In this document: positions 1-9,076 of the stretch, one piece after another
How positions within the stretch are numbered: the first letter of the stretch is position 1
Layout: every line of letters starts with the position of its first letter
Assembly (NCBI GenBank): GCA_031119395.1
Contig: JAVHYA010000001.1
Location: 1-64,000 of the forward strand
Direction: 5' to 3'
Source: Pseudomonadota bacterium
GTDB lineage: Bacteria > Pseudomonadota > Gammaproteobacteria > Burkholderiales > Burkholderiaceae_C
DNA length: 64,000 nt
Program-made: the position numbers and the translations under genes
Notes under the pieces: model-generated
Told to the model about the DNA's origin: nothing
Databases searched by the model: none
Seen by the model: the letters and a program-made list of their open reading frames with translations, nothing else

Positions 1-95
1 CCTGCGCAAATGTGACCCTTTATTGCAGCCCCAGCGAGCGTGTCACCCCATCGCGCCTTGCGGTGGGACCGGGCCCCACCACGCATACTTCCCCC

Positions 96-347
96 ATGCA
101 AGACCCGAAGAAAAGCTGGATGTGGGGCCGTGCGTTCCGCACCTATCCGCTGTCGATGTTCCCGCCCGCGCTGCGGCTGACGGTCGGCGCCGAACTCACC
201 GGCGATGGCCCGGCGACCGAGGACGCGCAGTGCGCACTGCGCCTCGCGGACGGCACGCAGGTCGGCCGCGTGAACCGCGACACGGGCGAGGTGCTGGTCG
301 GGCGCCGGCTGAAGGAAGGCGACCTGCCCGGCAAGCCCCGCGCCTGA
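96..347 (+). CDS. Hypothetical small protein (83 aa)
   Basis: A short open frame with a codon pattern like its neighbours. I do not recognise the family. The C-terminal half (about residues 45-75) has the polar, turn-rich look of a small beta-strand domain, with the motif DGTQVGRVNRDTGEVLVGRR. There is no signal peptide or membrane segment. The ATG at 96 has no clear Shine-Dalgarno sequence; the same frame stays open upstream to position 12 but without recognisable sequence, so the internal ATG is preferred. It stands alone, about 190 bases before the next gene, and those 190 bases show no convincing gene. Function unknown. Confidence 0.5.
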   Translation: MQDPKKSWMWGRAFRTYPLSMFPPALRLTVGAELTGDGPATEDAQCALRLADGTQVGRVNRDTGEVLVGRRLKEGDLPGKPRA

Positions 348-541
348 GGCCGCCCCGCCCGGCGGCGCGGGCTTGACGGCCCAGCCCGTCACCGAGGCGG
401 TGCCTGTGGCAGCATCGGCGCCCGAGCCCGAGGCGCGGACGCTGAAGGACCGGCGCACAGCGCGCCGCATCCGCCAGCGCCGCCTGCGAGACGACGGCGC
501 CCCCCGGTGCCGTCACTCGCCGCCGCCCCTTCCCCACCCGC

Positions 542-1771
542 ATGCCCGCCGATCGCGCTTCCACGTCACCGCCCGTCGCTTCGGCGACCCCCGACCGCCA
601 CCGGCTGTTCCTGCTCGGCGTGGCCATCGTGCTCATCGCCTTCAGCATGCGGCCGGTGTTCTCCAGCCTCTCCGTCGTCCTGCCCGACATCGTGGCGAGC
701 ACGGGCATGTCGACCGCGACGGCGAGCGCGCTCACCACGCTGCCGGTGATCTGCCTGGGCGCCTTCGCGATGGTCGCGCCCTGGCTGGGCCAGCGGCTGG
801 GCATCGAGCGCACGCTGCTGGCCTGCATGGCCCTGGTCACCCTGGGCAGCGCACTGCGCGGCACGGCGCAGGTGCCGGTGCTGTTCCTGGCGTCGGCGCT
901 GGCGGGCGTGGGCATCGCGGTGGCCAACGTGCTGCTGTCGGCCCTGGTCAAGCGCGATTTCGACCGCCGCCCGGCCTTGATGATGGGCCTGTACACCATG
1001 GCCGTGTGCGGCGGCGCGGCCAGCGGTGCCGGGGTCACCGTGCCGCTGCAGCATGCGCTGGGCACCGACTGGGCCGGCGCCTTGGCGATGTGGGCGGTGC
1101 CGGCGGCCGTGGCGCTGCTGCTGTGGGCGCCGTTCGCCCTGCCCGCTCGCCCGCATCCCGGCGATGCCGACTACCGCGTGCGCGGCATGTGGACCGATCC
1201 GCTGGCCTGGCAGGTGACCTTCTTCATGGGCCTGCAGTCGGCGCTGGCGTACTCGGTGATGGGCTGGCTCGCGCCCATCCTGCGCGAGCGCGGGCTGGCG
1301 GCAGCGACGGCGGGCTTCGTCGTTTCGGTGTCGGTGCTGGTGCAGGTGCCCGTTTCCCTCTTCACGCCGGCGCTTGCACAGCGCCAGCGCAACCAGGTGG
1401 CGCTGGCCGTCGGGCTGGCGGCGCTCACGGTCGCCGCGCTGCTGGGGGCGATGTTCGCGCCGCTGCCGACCGTGTGGCTGTGGGCGGTGCTGCTCGGCGT
1501 GGCGCAGGGCGGCACCTTCGCGCTGGCGCTCACCCTGATCGTGATGCGTTCGCCCGATGCGCGCGTCGCGGCGCAGCTGTCGGGCATGGCGCAGGGCGTC
1601 GGCTACCTCGTGGCGGCCGCCGGGCCGATGCTGGTCGGCCTCATGCGCGCCTGGACCGGGAGCTTCGGCGCCAGCGCCCTGCTCTTCGTCGCCATCGGCA
1701 TCGTGCTCGCCATGGCGGGTGCCGGTGCCGGGCGCGCCCGGGTGGTGGGCGCGACGGCCGTGCCGCGCTGA
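542..1771 (+). CDS. MFS transporter, CynX/NimT (cyanate permease-like) family
   Basis: A 409-residue inner-membrane protein with about 12 hydrophobic helices, normal for the major facilitator superfamily. The first helix carries the stretch AFSMRPVFSSLSVVLPDI, and the first half holds ANVLLSALVKRDF; both are typical of the CynX/NimT/YeaN branch (cyanate or 2-nitroimidazole carriers). A more polar loop at about residues 200-215 separates the two six-helix halves. The substrate cannot be told from sequence: no cyanase or carbonic anhydrase gene lies beside it. It is followed head-to-head by an SDR gene on the other strand 19 bases away, so it is probably a single-gene unit. Confidence 0.8.
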   Translation: MPADRASTSPPVASATPDRHRLFLLGVAIVLIAFSMRPVFSSLSVVLPDIVASTGMSTATASALTTLPVICLGAFAMVAPWLGQRLGIERTLLACMALVTLGSALRGTAQVPVLFLASALAGVGIAVANVLLSALVKRDFDRRPALMMGLYTMAVCGGAASGAGVTVPLQHALGTDWAGALAMWAVPAAVALLLWAPFALPARPHPGDADYRVRGMWTDPLAWQVTFFMGLQSALAYSVMGWLAPILRERGLAAATAGFVVSVSVLVQVPVSLFTPALAQRQRNQVALAVGLAALTVAALLGAMFAPLPTVWLWAVLLGVAQGGTFALALTLIVMRSPDARVAAQLSGMAQGVGYLVAAAGPMLVGLMRAWTGSFGASALLFVAIGIVLAMAGAGAGRARVVGATAVPR

Positions 1772-1790
1772 AGTCGCACGGGGCGCACGT

Positions 1791-2693
1791 TCAACGCTGC
1801 GCCTTGTCCTTCTGGTTCTGCGCCTCGATGCGCTCGCGTGCCGCCATCCAGTCGGCGTCGCTCCACTGGCGCAGCTCGTAGAAGTTGCCGCCGGTGGCCA
1901 GCGCCTGGCCGCCGTCCATCATGATGCTCTGGCCGGTGAGCCAGTCGCACTGGCCGGGCGCCATGAGGAAGGTGGCGAGGTTCTGCAGCTCGCGCATCTC
2001 GCCCACGCGGCCCTGCGGGTTGAGCTTCTTCGTCTGCGCGCCGGGCTCCTCGCCGGGGTTCAGGCGCTTGCTCATGCCCTCGGTCGGGATCTCGCCGGGG
2101 CCGATGCAGTTCAGCCGCACGCCCCAGCGCGCCCACTCCACCGCCAGCGACTTGGTCATGACCTCGATGCCGGCCTTGCTCATGGCCGAGGGCACGACGT
2201 AGGGACCGCCGTTGTCGACCCAGGTGACGATGATGCTCATCACGCTGCGCATCGGATCGCCGGCCTTCCACTTGCCGGCGCGGGTGTCGGCGATCCAGCG
2301 CTTGCCCACCGCCTGCGTGACGTAGAAGGTGCCGTGGAAGACGATGTTGGCGATGGCGTCGAAGCCGCGCGAGGACAGTGCCTCGGTCGGCGAGACGAAG
2401 TTGCCCGCCGCGTTGTTGATGAGGCCGGTGAGGCCGCCGCTGTGCCACAGCGACTCGACCATCTCCTCCACCGACTGCGCGATGCGGATGTCGACGCCGA
2501 AGGTGTCGATGCGCCGCCCGGGGAACTGCGTGCGCCACTGCGCGGCGGTCTCCTCGCACACCGACTGGCGGCGCCCGCAGATGGCGATGTCGGCGCCCAG
2601 CCCGAGCAGCCGCTCGGCCATGGCCTTGCCCAGGCCGGTGCCGCCGCCGGTGACGAGGATGCGCTGCCCGCGCATGAGTTGGGGATCGAACAT
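1791..2693 (-). CDS. SDR oxidoreductase, 2,4-dienoyl-CoA reductase-like
   Basis: A 300-residue short-chain dehydrogenase/reductase. The dinucleotide site GGGTGLG is at residues 16-22 and NNAAGNF at about 93-99. Instead of the usual YxxxK it has PSAMSK (Lys173) followed by AGIEVMTKSLAVEW, the arrangement seen in eukaryotic-type 2,4-dienoyl-CoA reductases (DECR), which lack the normal catalytic tyrosine position. The family uses NADPH to reduce 2,4-dienoyl-CoA during breakdown of unsaturated fatty acids. It is divergent from a family III CoA-transferase at 2899, which would fit an acyl-CoA role. The reaction is inferred from motif similarity only. Confidence 0.75.
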   Translation of the reverse strand: MFDPQLMRGQRILVTGGGTGLGKAMAERLLGLGADIAICGRRQSVCEETAAQWRTQFPGRRIDTFGVDIRIAQSVEEMVESLWHSGGLTGLINNAAGNFVSPTEALSSRGFDAIANIVFHGTFYVTQAVGKRWIADTRAGKWKAGDPMRSVMSIIVTWVDNGGPYVVPSAMSKAGIEVMTKSLAVEWARWGVRLNCIGPGEIPTEGMSKRLNPGEEPGAQTKKLNPQGRVGEMRELQNLATFLMAPGQCDWLTGQSIMMDGGQALATGGNFYELRQWSDADWMAARERIEAQNQKDKAQR

Positions 2694-2821
2694 GGTGTCT
2701 CCTTTGGATCGTGAACGAACGGTGCGCGGGCCATGCTAGCGGGCGCGGTGCCGCGGCGCTTGTCAAATCCGGCTCATCGGCCACCGCGCCGCCCTGGCGA
2801 CAATCGCTCGGACGACTTCAA

Positions 2822-2880
2822 GCCGAATCGGCCCGCAGCGCCCGCCCCGCCTGCGCCGGCAGCGACCGATTTCATAGCAT
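2822..2880 (-). repeat. Dispersed stem-loop repeat, copy 1
   Basis: Reverse-orientation copy of the 55-60 bp element found seven times in this window. Read on the minus strand it starts TGCTATGAAAT, continues with the GC-rich dyad around GGCGCAGGCGGGGCGGGCG and ends GGGCCGATTC. Here the half-site CATAGC has degraded to GGTCGC. Its end lies 18 bases before the ATG of the CoA-transferase at 2899, so it forms part of that gene's 5' leader; the ribosome-binding GAGGAG lies just outside it. Confidence 0.8.
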
Positions 2881-2898
2881 CCCGAGGAGACGCCCCGC

Positions 2899-3780
2899 AT
2901 GTCCGACGCCCCGCCCCCGTCCTTCCAGCCGCTGGCCGGCGTGCGCGTGCTGAGCCTCGCGCTCAACCTGCCCGGCCCGGCGGCGCTGATGCGCTGCCGC
3001 GCGCTGGGCGCCGAGTGCCTCAAGTTCGAGCCGCCGGCCGGCGACCCCATGCGCCACTACAACGCCACGGCGTATGCCGCGCTGCACGCCGGCGTGGAGG
3101 TGCGCACGGTCGACCTCAAGCAGCCCGACGGCCAGGCCGCGCTGCACCAGGCGCTGGCGCGCACCGACGTGCTGCTGACCTCCTTCCGGCCCTCGGCCCT
3201 GGACAAGCTCGGCCTCGACCCCGCCGGCCTGCAGCAGCGCCACCCGCGGCTGTCGCAGGTGGCCATCGTGGGCGCGGGAGGCGCACGCGCCGAGGAGCCG
3301 GGCCACGACCTCACCTACCTGGCCGACGCCGGCCTGGTCACCGGCACCGCGCTGCCGCCCACGCTCTACGCCGACATGGGCGGCGCCCTCCTGGCGAGCG
3401 AGGCCGTGCTGCAGGCCGTGATCCAGGCGCGCGCCGGCGGCCGCGGCGTGCACCACGAGGTGGCCCTGAGCGATGCCGCGCAGTGGCTGGCGCTGCCGCG
3501 CACCTGGGGCCTGACGGTGCCCGCCGGTGCCGTCGGCGGTGCGCATGCAGGCTACCGCGTCTACCCCTGCGCCGACGGCCGCGTGGCCGTGGCGGCGCTG
3601 GAGCCGCACTTCGCCGCGCGGCTGTGCGAAGCCGCGGGCCTGCCGCCGGCCGACATGGCCGACCCCGCCACGCACCGCGCCATCGCGACGTGGCTCGCAG
3701 GACAGACGCGCGCCGCGCTCGATGCGCTGGCCCACGCGCGCGACATCCCCCTGCACACCCTCGCGCCCGACGCCGCATGA
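2899..3780 (+). CDS. CaiB/BaiF family III CoA-transferase (short form)
   Basis: 293 residues with the family III opening GVRVLSLALNLPGPAALMR and the segment VRTVDLKQPDGQAAL, typical of CaiB/BaiF proteins, which move CoA between organic acids or act as alpha-methylacyl-CoA racemases. The likely catalytic aspartate is in LYADMGGALLASEA (about residue 155). Most family members have about 380-410 residues; this one is about 100 shorter, as in several racemase-like short forms. It starts with a good GAGGAG site right after repeat copy 1, and its TGA overlaps the ATG of the next gene (ATGA). Substrate unknown. Confidence 0.75.
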   Translation: MSDAPPPSFQPLAGVRVLSLALNLPGPAALMRCRALGAECLKFEPPAGDPMRHYNATAYAALHAGVEVRTVDLKQPDGQAALHQALARTDVLLTSFRPSALDKLGLDPAGLQQRHPRLSQVAIVGAGGARAEEPGHDLTYLADAGLVTGTALPPTLYADMGGALLASEAVLQAVIQARAGGRGVHHEVALSDAAQWLALPRTWGLTVPAGAVGGAHAGYRVYPCADGRVAVAALEPHFAARLCEAAGLPPADMADPATHRAIATWLAGQTRAALDALAHARDIPLHTLAPDAA

Positions 3781-4454
3781 GGTCCACCGGCACCGTGCGC
3801 CAGTGGGACGCCGCACGCGGCTTCGGCTTCATCCGCACGCCCGACAGCCAGGACGTGTTCTTCCATGTCCGCGACTGGCGCGCCGGGGTCGAGCCGCAGG
3901 TCGGCACCAGCGTGCAGTTCGAGCGCATCGAGGTCGGCGGCAAGGGGCCGCGCGCCATGGCCGTGCAGCCCGTGGGCGCCGCCGCCCGCAGCGCGGGCCG
4001 CCCGGCCGCCGTCCCGACGCGCAATGCCCGCCGCGGTGTCGATGGCCGCCCTGCGGTGGCCCGGCGGCGTGCCGGCTCGCGCGTGCCCTCGAGCCTCGGT
4101 GCCGCGTGGTGGGCGGCCCTGCTGGTGGGGGCGGCCCTGCTGGCCTTCGGCCTGGCCACGCATCGACTGCCCGCCTGGCTCGTGGCTGCGCTCGCGGTGC
4201 TGAACCTCGCCACCTTCATCGCCTACTGGATCGACAAGCGCGCGGCCGAGGCCGGCCGCCAGCGCACGCCCGAGAACACGCTGCACCTCTTCGCCCTGCT
4301 GGGCGGCTGGCCGGCGGCGCGCGTCGCGCAGCAGCGCCTGCGGCACAAGTCCAGCAAGGCCGAATTCCTGCGCGTGTATGCCGCGACGGTGGTCGCGCAC
4401 CTGGCTCTGCTCGCGGCGTGGGCGGCCGGCTGGCTCGACCGCTTCGTGCGTTGA
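3777..4454 (+). CDS. Cold-shock domain / DUF1294 membrane protein
   Basis: 225 residues with two parts. Residues 1-65 form a cold-shock (OB-fold) domain with the RNA-binding strands GFGFIRT and DVFFHV. After a basic, low-complexity linker (about 66-100) come membrane helices and a DUF1294 domain with YWIDKRAA and the characteristic end KSSKAEFLRVYAATVVAHL. CSD-DUF1294 fusions are common in proteobacteria; their role is unknown, though a membrane-tethered RNA-binding protein is a fair guess. The ATG overlaps the stop of the CoA-transferase by four bases, so the pair is probably co-translated. Confidence 0.8.
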   Translation: MRSTGTVRQWDAARGFGFIRTPDSQDVFFHVRDWRAGVEPQVGTSVQFERIEVGGKGPRAMAVQPVGAAARSAGRPAAVPTRNARRGVDGRPAVARRRAGSRVPSSLGAAWWAALLVGAALLAFGLATHRLPAWLVAALAVLNLATFIAYWIDKRAAEAGRQRTPENTLHLFALLGGWPAARVAQQRLRHKSSKAEFLRVYAATVVAHLALLAAWAAGWLDRFVR

Positions 4455-4529
4455 CCGCACCCCATCCCCCGGCCGCTGCGGGGTGATTGGAACGGGGCGC
4501 CGCTGGCGCTCGGCAGAATCGCGGCCCTC

Positions 4530-6179
4530 ATGGTCACTCTCCCCACCGCCGCCGGCCCGGCGGCCGTCCCGGGCCGCTTCTGGCCCTCGCTCGGCGCGCT
4601 CGCCGCCCTGCTGGCGAGCGTGATCGTGCTGGGCCACGACGGGCGGCGGGTCGCGCAATTGCTCCTGCTGGCCCTGCCGCTGCTGGCCTGGCTGTGCTGG
4701 CCCGTGCGAAGCGCCGGCGTGCACCGCCTGCGCCAGGCGGCCGTCACGCTGTGGGTGCTGGCCTTCGCGCTCGACGGCGTGGTGCGTGCCTACCTGCTCG
4801 ACACCTACCAGTCCGCGCCCGACGGCGCGATGGTGCTCGGCGCCGCCGCCAACACCAACCCGCGCGAGAGCGCGGAGTACCTGTCGATGCACTGGCGCAC
4901 CGCGCTGCTGTGGCTGCTGGCCGTGCTGGCTGCGGCGGGCTGCGCCTGGCGGCTGGCGGCGCGCGGGCGGCGCGGCCCGTCGGCGCGGCTGTCGCGCTGG
5001 GTCGCGGCCGGCGTGGCGGCGGTGCTGCTGCTGTCGGGCGTGGCCTACGCCAGCAAGCCGTGGCGCCGGCTGCACCCGGTGCTGTTCTGGAGCGGCTGGC
5101 AGTCGCAGCTCGAGACCCTGCGCGCCGGCTGGGCCGACCAGCAGCGCGTGCGCGATGCCGCATTGGCCCGTGCCCGCGCGGCGGCGCCGGTGATCGCGCG
5201 CGAGGGGCCGTCGACGGTGGTGCTGGTCATCACCGACAGCATCAACCGCGACAACCTCGGCCTGTACGGCTACCGGCGCGCCACCACGCCGCGGCTGCAG
5301 GCGCAGCAGCGGCAGCTGGGCGAGCAGCTCACGGTGCTGCGCAACGCCTGGTCGGTCGATGCGAGCACCCTGCCCGCGCTGCGCAACCTGTTCGCCTTCG
5401 GCGAGCCCGACCGCGCCGACCCGCAGCACCTGCTGGCGATGGCCCGCGCCGCCGGCTACAAGACCTGGTGGATGAGCAACCACGACGACGTCGCCATCGA
5501 GCAGCAGCACGCGCGCCTGGCCGACGTGGTCGACATCGTCAACCGCACGCCGGGCCGCGCCAGCGCGTCGCTCGACAGCGAGCTGCTCGACTGCGTGCAG
5601 GAGGCGCTGGAAGACCCGGCCGAGCGCAAGCTGATCGTGGTGCACCTGCTGGGCGCGCACCCGCACTACACCCTGCGCTTTCCGCCGGGCCAGAACCCCT
5701 TCGACGACGAGGTCGACGCCGTGGAGTCCGAGATGGCCAGGAGCGGCCGCTCCGCCTGGGTGCGACGCTTCCGGCAGGAGTACGACGCCGCGCTGCTGTA
5801 CCACGACTTCGTGGTCGCCGAGATGCTGCAGCTCACCCGCACCGTGGGCCGCACCGACGGCTACCGCGCCTGGATGTACCTGTCGGACCATGGCCAGGAG
5901 GTGGGCCATGGCAGCGACCGCGCGGGCCACAGCCCCAGCACGGAATCGGGCTATCGCATCCCCGCGCTGGTGTGGCGCAACCAGCCGCCGCCGGCCGATG
6001 CCGCAACGCCCGCCGACGCGGCCCTGCGGCCCTTCCGGGCGGACTGGGCCGGCTGGACGCTGGCCGACCTGCTCGCGCTGCGCTGGAGCGGCCTGCGCAC
6101 CGAGCGCGACGTGCTGGCCGCCGGCTACCGCTGGGAAGCGCCGACGCTGCCGCTGGCGGTGCGCTCGTTCACCGACTGA
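4530..6179 (+). CDS. Sulfatase-fold phosphoethanolamine transferase-like membrane protein
   Basis: 549 residues: five hydrophobic segments (about 15-35, 43-60, 72-92, 122-142, 155-172), then a periplasmic alkaline-phosphatase/sulfatase domain. This is the EptA/CptA layout, in which phosphoethanolamine is added to lipid A or core sugars. The motif TDSINRDNLGLYGYRRATTP (about residue 233) matches the family's first metal-binding block but has Asp where EptA-type enzymes have Glu. The expected nucleophile Thr is in VDASTLPAL, and the second metal block is SDHGQEVGHGSDRAGHSP. It lies just left of repeat copy 2. Other sulfatase-like transferases cannot be excluded. Confidence 0.75.
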   Translation: MVTLPTAAGPAAVPGRFWPSLGALAALLASVIVLGHDGRRVAQLLLLALPLLAWLCWPVRSAGVHRLRQAAVTLWVLAFALDGVVRAYLLDTYQSAPDGAMVLGAAANTNPRESAEYLSMHWRTALLWLLAVLAAAGCAWRLAARGRRGPSARLSRWVAAGVAAVLLLSGVAYASKPWRRLHPVLFWSGWQSQLETLRAGWADQQRVRDAALARARAAAPVIAREGPSTVVLVITDSINRDNLGLYGYRRATTPRLQAQQRQLGEQLTVLRNAWSVDASTLPALRNLFAFGEPDRADPQHLLAMARAAGYKTWWMSNHDDVAIEQQHARLADVVDIVNRTPGRASASLDSELLDCVQEALEDPAERKLIVVHLLGAHPHYTLRFPPGQNPFDDEVDAVESEMARSGRSAWVRRFRQEYDAALLYHDFVVAEMLQLTRTVGRTDGYRAWMYLSDHGQEVGHGSDRAGHSPSTESGYRIPALVWRNQPPPADAATPADAALRPFRADWAGWTLADLLALRWSGLRTERDVLAAGYRWEAPTLPLAVRSFTD

Positions 6180-6201
6180 AGCACGCGCCGGCCGGACTCT
6201 T

Positions 6202-6255
6202 TGCTATCTTTTCGATAGCTGCCCTTGCCCGCTGCACGGGCGCTGCAGGCCGATT
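6202..6255 (+). repeat. Dispersed stem-loop repeat, copy 2
   Basis: Forward copy: TGCTAT, seven bases, ATAGCTGCC, then CCGCTGCACGGGCGCTGCAG and GCCGATTC. It holds two dyads, GCTAT/ATAGC and CCCG/CGGG. It fills the 89-base gap between two convergent genes (transferase ending 6179, histidine kinase ending 6269), where a shared transcription end would be expected. Confidence 0.85.
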
Positions 6256-6268
6256 CATCTTCGAACCA

Positions 6269-9076
6269 TCATGCCGGTTCGCGGCGCTGCGCATCGAGCG
6301 CCGCCAGCCGCGCCAGCAGGATCTCCACCTGCGCCGGCTTGGCGAAGTGGTCGTCGAAGCCCGCGTCCAGTGCCTTGCGGCGGTCGGCCTCGCGGCCATA
6401 GCCGGTCAGCGCGATCAGCGCCATGGCCTGCGTGGCCGGCTGGCCGCGCAGTCGCGTGGCCAGGTCGTGGCCGCTCATGCCGGGCAGTCCGATGTCGACC
6501 ACCGCGCCGTCGGCCGGTGCCTCGTCCAGCGCCGCGAGCGCCTCCTCGGCCGAGTAGGCGGTGCGCACCCGGTGCCCCTCGAGCTCGAGCCAGCTCGCCA
6601 GCGCATCGGCCGCATCGCGGTTGTCGTCGACCACCAGCAGCGTGAGCGCGCGGGTCGGTGCGGCGTCGGGGGCCGCGGCGTCCACCGCCGCTGCGGCGCC
6701 GGCCTGCAGCGGCAGGCGCAGCTCGAAGGTGCTGCCCTGGCCCACGCCGTCGCTGCGCACGCCGATCGCACCGCCGTGCAGGCGCGCCAGGCTCTGTGCG
6801 ATCGCCAGTCCCAGGCCCAGCCCGCCGGCCGCGCGCTGCAGCGGCTGCTGGCCCTGCACGAAACGCTCGAAGACCTGCGGCAGCAGCTCCGGCGCGATGC
6901 CGATGCCCTCGTCGATCACCTGCAGCACGGCCTGCGGTTCCCGCGCAATTCCCTCGACCGCCAGCACCACGCGGATCGCGCGGCCCGCTTCGGTGAACTT
7001 GGCGGCGTTGTTGAGCAGGTTGCCCACGATCTGCGCCAGCCGCAGCAGGTCGCCGTGCACCAGCACCGGCTCGGCCGGCAGCTTCACCTCGGGCATCTCG
7101 CCGCGCTGCTGGAGGGCCGGCAGGGTGAGCTCCAGCGCGCGCGCCACCACGTCGCGCAGGTCCACCGTCTCGGGCCGCAGCACGATCTTGCCGGAGACGA
7201 TGCGCGAGACGTCCAGCAGGTCGTCGACCATGCGCGAGAGGTGCCGCACCTGGCGGTCGATGATCTGCCGCTCGCGCGGGAAGGCCTGGGCATCGCGCCG
7301 CTGCATCAGCTGCAGCGCCAGCGCCATCGGCGCCAGCGGGTTGCGCAGCTCGTGGCCCAGCATGGCGAGGAACTCGTCCTTGGCCTGGTTGGCATCCTCG
7401 GCCGCCTTCTGGGCGGCGCGGGCCTGCGCGAGCAGGCGCACGTTGTCCAGCGCCAGCGCCGCGCGCTGCGCCACCTCCTGCATGAGCGTGCCGTCGTCGG
7501 CCGAGAAGCGCCGTCCGGACTCGGCCTGCAGCACGGCCATGGCGCCGATGGTGCGCCCGCGCGCCACCAGCGGCACGATGCAGCCGGCCGTGATGCCCAG
7601 CGCCCGCACGAACTCGCGCAACTGCGGGTCGAGCGCCGCCGGCAGGTCGGCGTCGTCGATGTTGCGCAGGAAGGTCTGACCGGTGGCGATGGCCCAGGGA
7701 AAGGACCCCGGCGCATCGGACGGCGCCTGGCGCATCGTCACCATGTGGGCGATGGCGGCCGTGCGTGCGGGGTCGAAGTGGTGGGTCAGCTTGCGCTGCA
7801 GCACGCCATGTTCGTCGAGCAGGTCGATGCGGCAGAGGTCGCCCACGTCGGGCACGATCACCTGCGCGATGGCCGCCAGCGTCGACTCCTCCTCCAGCGA
7901 CTGCGACAGCGCCGCGCTGGCGCTCACCAGCCGTGCCAGGCGCTGCTCGGCGGCCTGCGCCGTGCCGCGCGCCTGCTGCTCCGCCTGCAGCAGCTGCTCG
8001 CGCTCGGCCTCGCTGCGCTGGCGCTGCGCGGCAGCGGCGCCCAGGGCCTCGGCCACCGCGTCGACTTCGGGCACGCCCGAAGGCTCGACCGCCAGCGCCT
8101 GCCCGCGGCCCAGCGCGCCGGCCTGCTGGCCCAGGCGGGCGATGGGGCGGGTCACGCCGCGCGCGATCCACCAGGCCGCCAACCCGCCCAGCAGCAGCGA
8201 GAACAGCAGACCGCCGCCATAGGCCAGCATGCCGCGGCGGAAGGCCGCCTCGGCCAGCGACAGCGGCACGCCGATCACCACGAACCAGGGCGTCGATTCC
8301 ATGCGCGCCACCGCCGTCTGGGAGCGCACGCCCGCGACGCTGACCGATCGCCCGACCGCGTCGCGGCGCTCGCCCATCTCGTCGAGGATCGCCTTGAGGC
8401 TGTCGCTCGGCGGGCTGCCGCGCAGGCGCGCCTCGTCGACGTTGCGCGCCACGCGCCGCTCGCGCGAGTCGAACACCGAGACGGTCCAGCCGTCGGGAAT
8501 GCGCTGGCGCTGCAGCACGCCGGTGATCGCATCCGGCAGCACGACGGCCGTGAGCACGTGGCGCGTGGTGCCGTCGCGCTTCACCGGCACCCGCACGGCG
8601 AAGGCCATGCGGCCCGCGTAAGGCCCCGGCGCCATCGCGCCGACGGCAGGCTGGCCGGTGCGCAGCACCTGCTCCAGGCTGTCGCGGTCCACCACGCGGT
8701 CCACCGCCTGGCCCGCATCGCGCTCGGTGTTGAAGAGCACGCGCCCATCGGGTGCCGCGAGCAGCAGCGCGGCCCACTCGGGATGCGAGCGGCGCACCGC
8801 CGCCGCCAGGTTGCGGGCCGTCTCCAGGCCCTCGGGCGTGGCCGCACCCAGCGGTTCGGTCAGCGCGAGTGCGTCGAGCGTGGCGATGGTCAGGCGCAAC
8901 TCGCTGTCGACCGCGGTGGCGACGGCCCGCGCCACGCCCAGGGTGGACGCCTCGGTCTGCGCGTACTGCGACCGGAACAGCGCATCGAGGGCCGCACCGC
9001 ACACCAGTGCCAGCGGCAGGATGGCCACCGATGCGATCAACATCAAACGACCCTGCATCGTGATGATGCGGCGCAT
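6269..9076 (-). CDS. Membrane hybrid sensor histidine kinase (Cache-like/HAMP/GAF/HisKA/HATPase/REC)
   Basis: 935 residues. A first membrane helix (about 10-30) and a second (about 280-305) flank a periplasmic sensor region of about 250 residues; a HAMP-like linker follows (ARGVTRPIARLG), then a GAF domain (about 380-545), the HisKA box with phospho-acceptor His575 in LGHELRNPLAP, the HATPase domain with GIGIAPELL and GLGLGLAIAQSLARLHGG, and a C-terminal receiver with Asp861 in VVDIGLPGMSG. The start is the ATG at 9076, preceded by GAGGAG on the minus strand; the frame stays open further upstream without recognisable sequence. No response-regulator gene is adjacent, so it is an orphan and the signal is unknown. 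Confidence 0.85.
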   Translation of the reverse strand: MRRIITMQGRLMLIASVAILPLALVCGAALDALFRSQYAQTEASTLGVARAVATAVDSELRLTIATLDALALTEPLGAATPEGLETARNLAAAVRRSHPEWAALLLAAPDGRVLFNTERDAGQAVDRVVDRDSLEQVLRTGQPAVGAMAPGPYAGRMAFAVRVPVKRDGTTRHVLTAVVLPDAITGVLQRQRIPDGWTVSVFDSRERRVARNVDEARLRGSPPSDSLKAILDEMGERRDAVGRSVSVAGVRSQTAVARMESTPWFVVIGVPLSLAEAAFRRGMLAYGGGLLFSLLLGGLAAWWIARGVTRPIARLGQQAGALGRGQALAVEPSGVPEVDAVAEALGAAAAQRQRSEAEREQLLQAEQQARGTAQAAEQRLARLVSASAALSQSLEEESTLAAIAQVIVPDVGDLCRIDLLDEHGVLQRKLTHHFDPARTAAIAHMVTMRQAPSDAPGSFPWAIATGQTFLRNIDDADLPAALDPQLREFVRALGITAGCIVPLVARGRTIGAMAVLQAESGRRFSADDGTLMQEVAQRAALALDNVRLLAQARAAQKAAEDANQAKDEFLAMLGHELRNPLAPMALALQLMQRRDAQAFPRERQIIDRQVRHLSRMVDDLLDVSRIVSGKIVLRPETVDLRDVVARALELTLPALQQRGEMPEVKLPAEPVLVHGDLLRLAQIVGNLLNNAAKFTEAGRAIRVVLAVEGIAREPQAVLQVIDEGIGIAPELLPQVFERFVQGQQPLQRAAGGLGLGLAIAQSLARLHGGAIGVRSDGVGQGSTFELRLPLQAGAAAAVDAAAPDAAPTRALTLLVVDDNRDAADALASWLELEGHRVRTAYSAEEALAALDEAPADGAVVDIGLPGMSGHDLATRLRGQPATQAMALIALTGYGREADRRKALDAGFDDHFAKPAQVEILLARLAALDAQRREPA

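Noticed and set aside
373-541. Possible coding start before the MFS gene (TTG at 373)
   Set aside because: The frame leaves the MFS frame and gives Arg-rich sequence; no start site or family resemblance.
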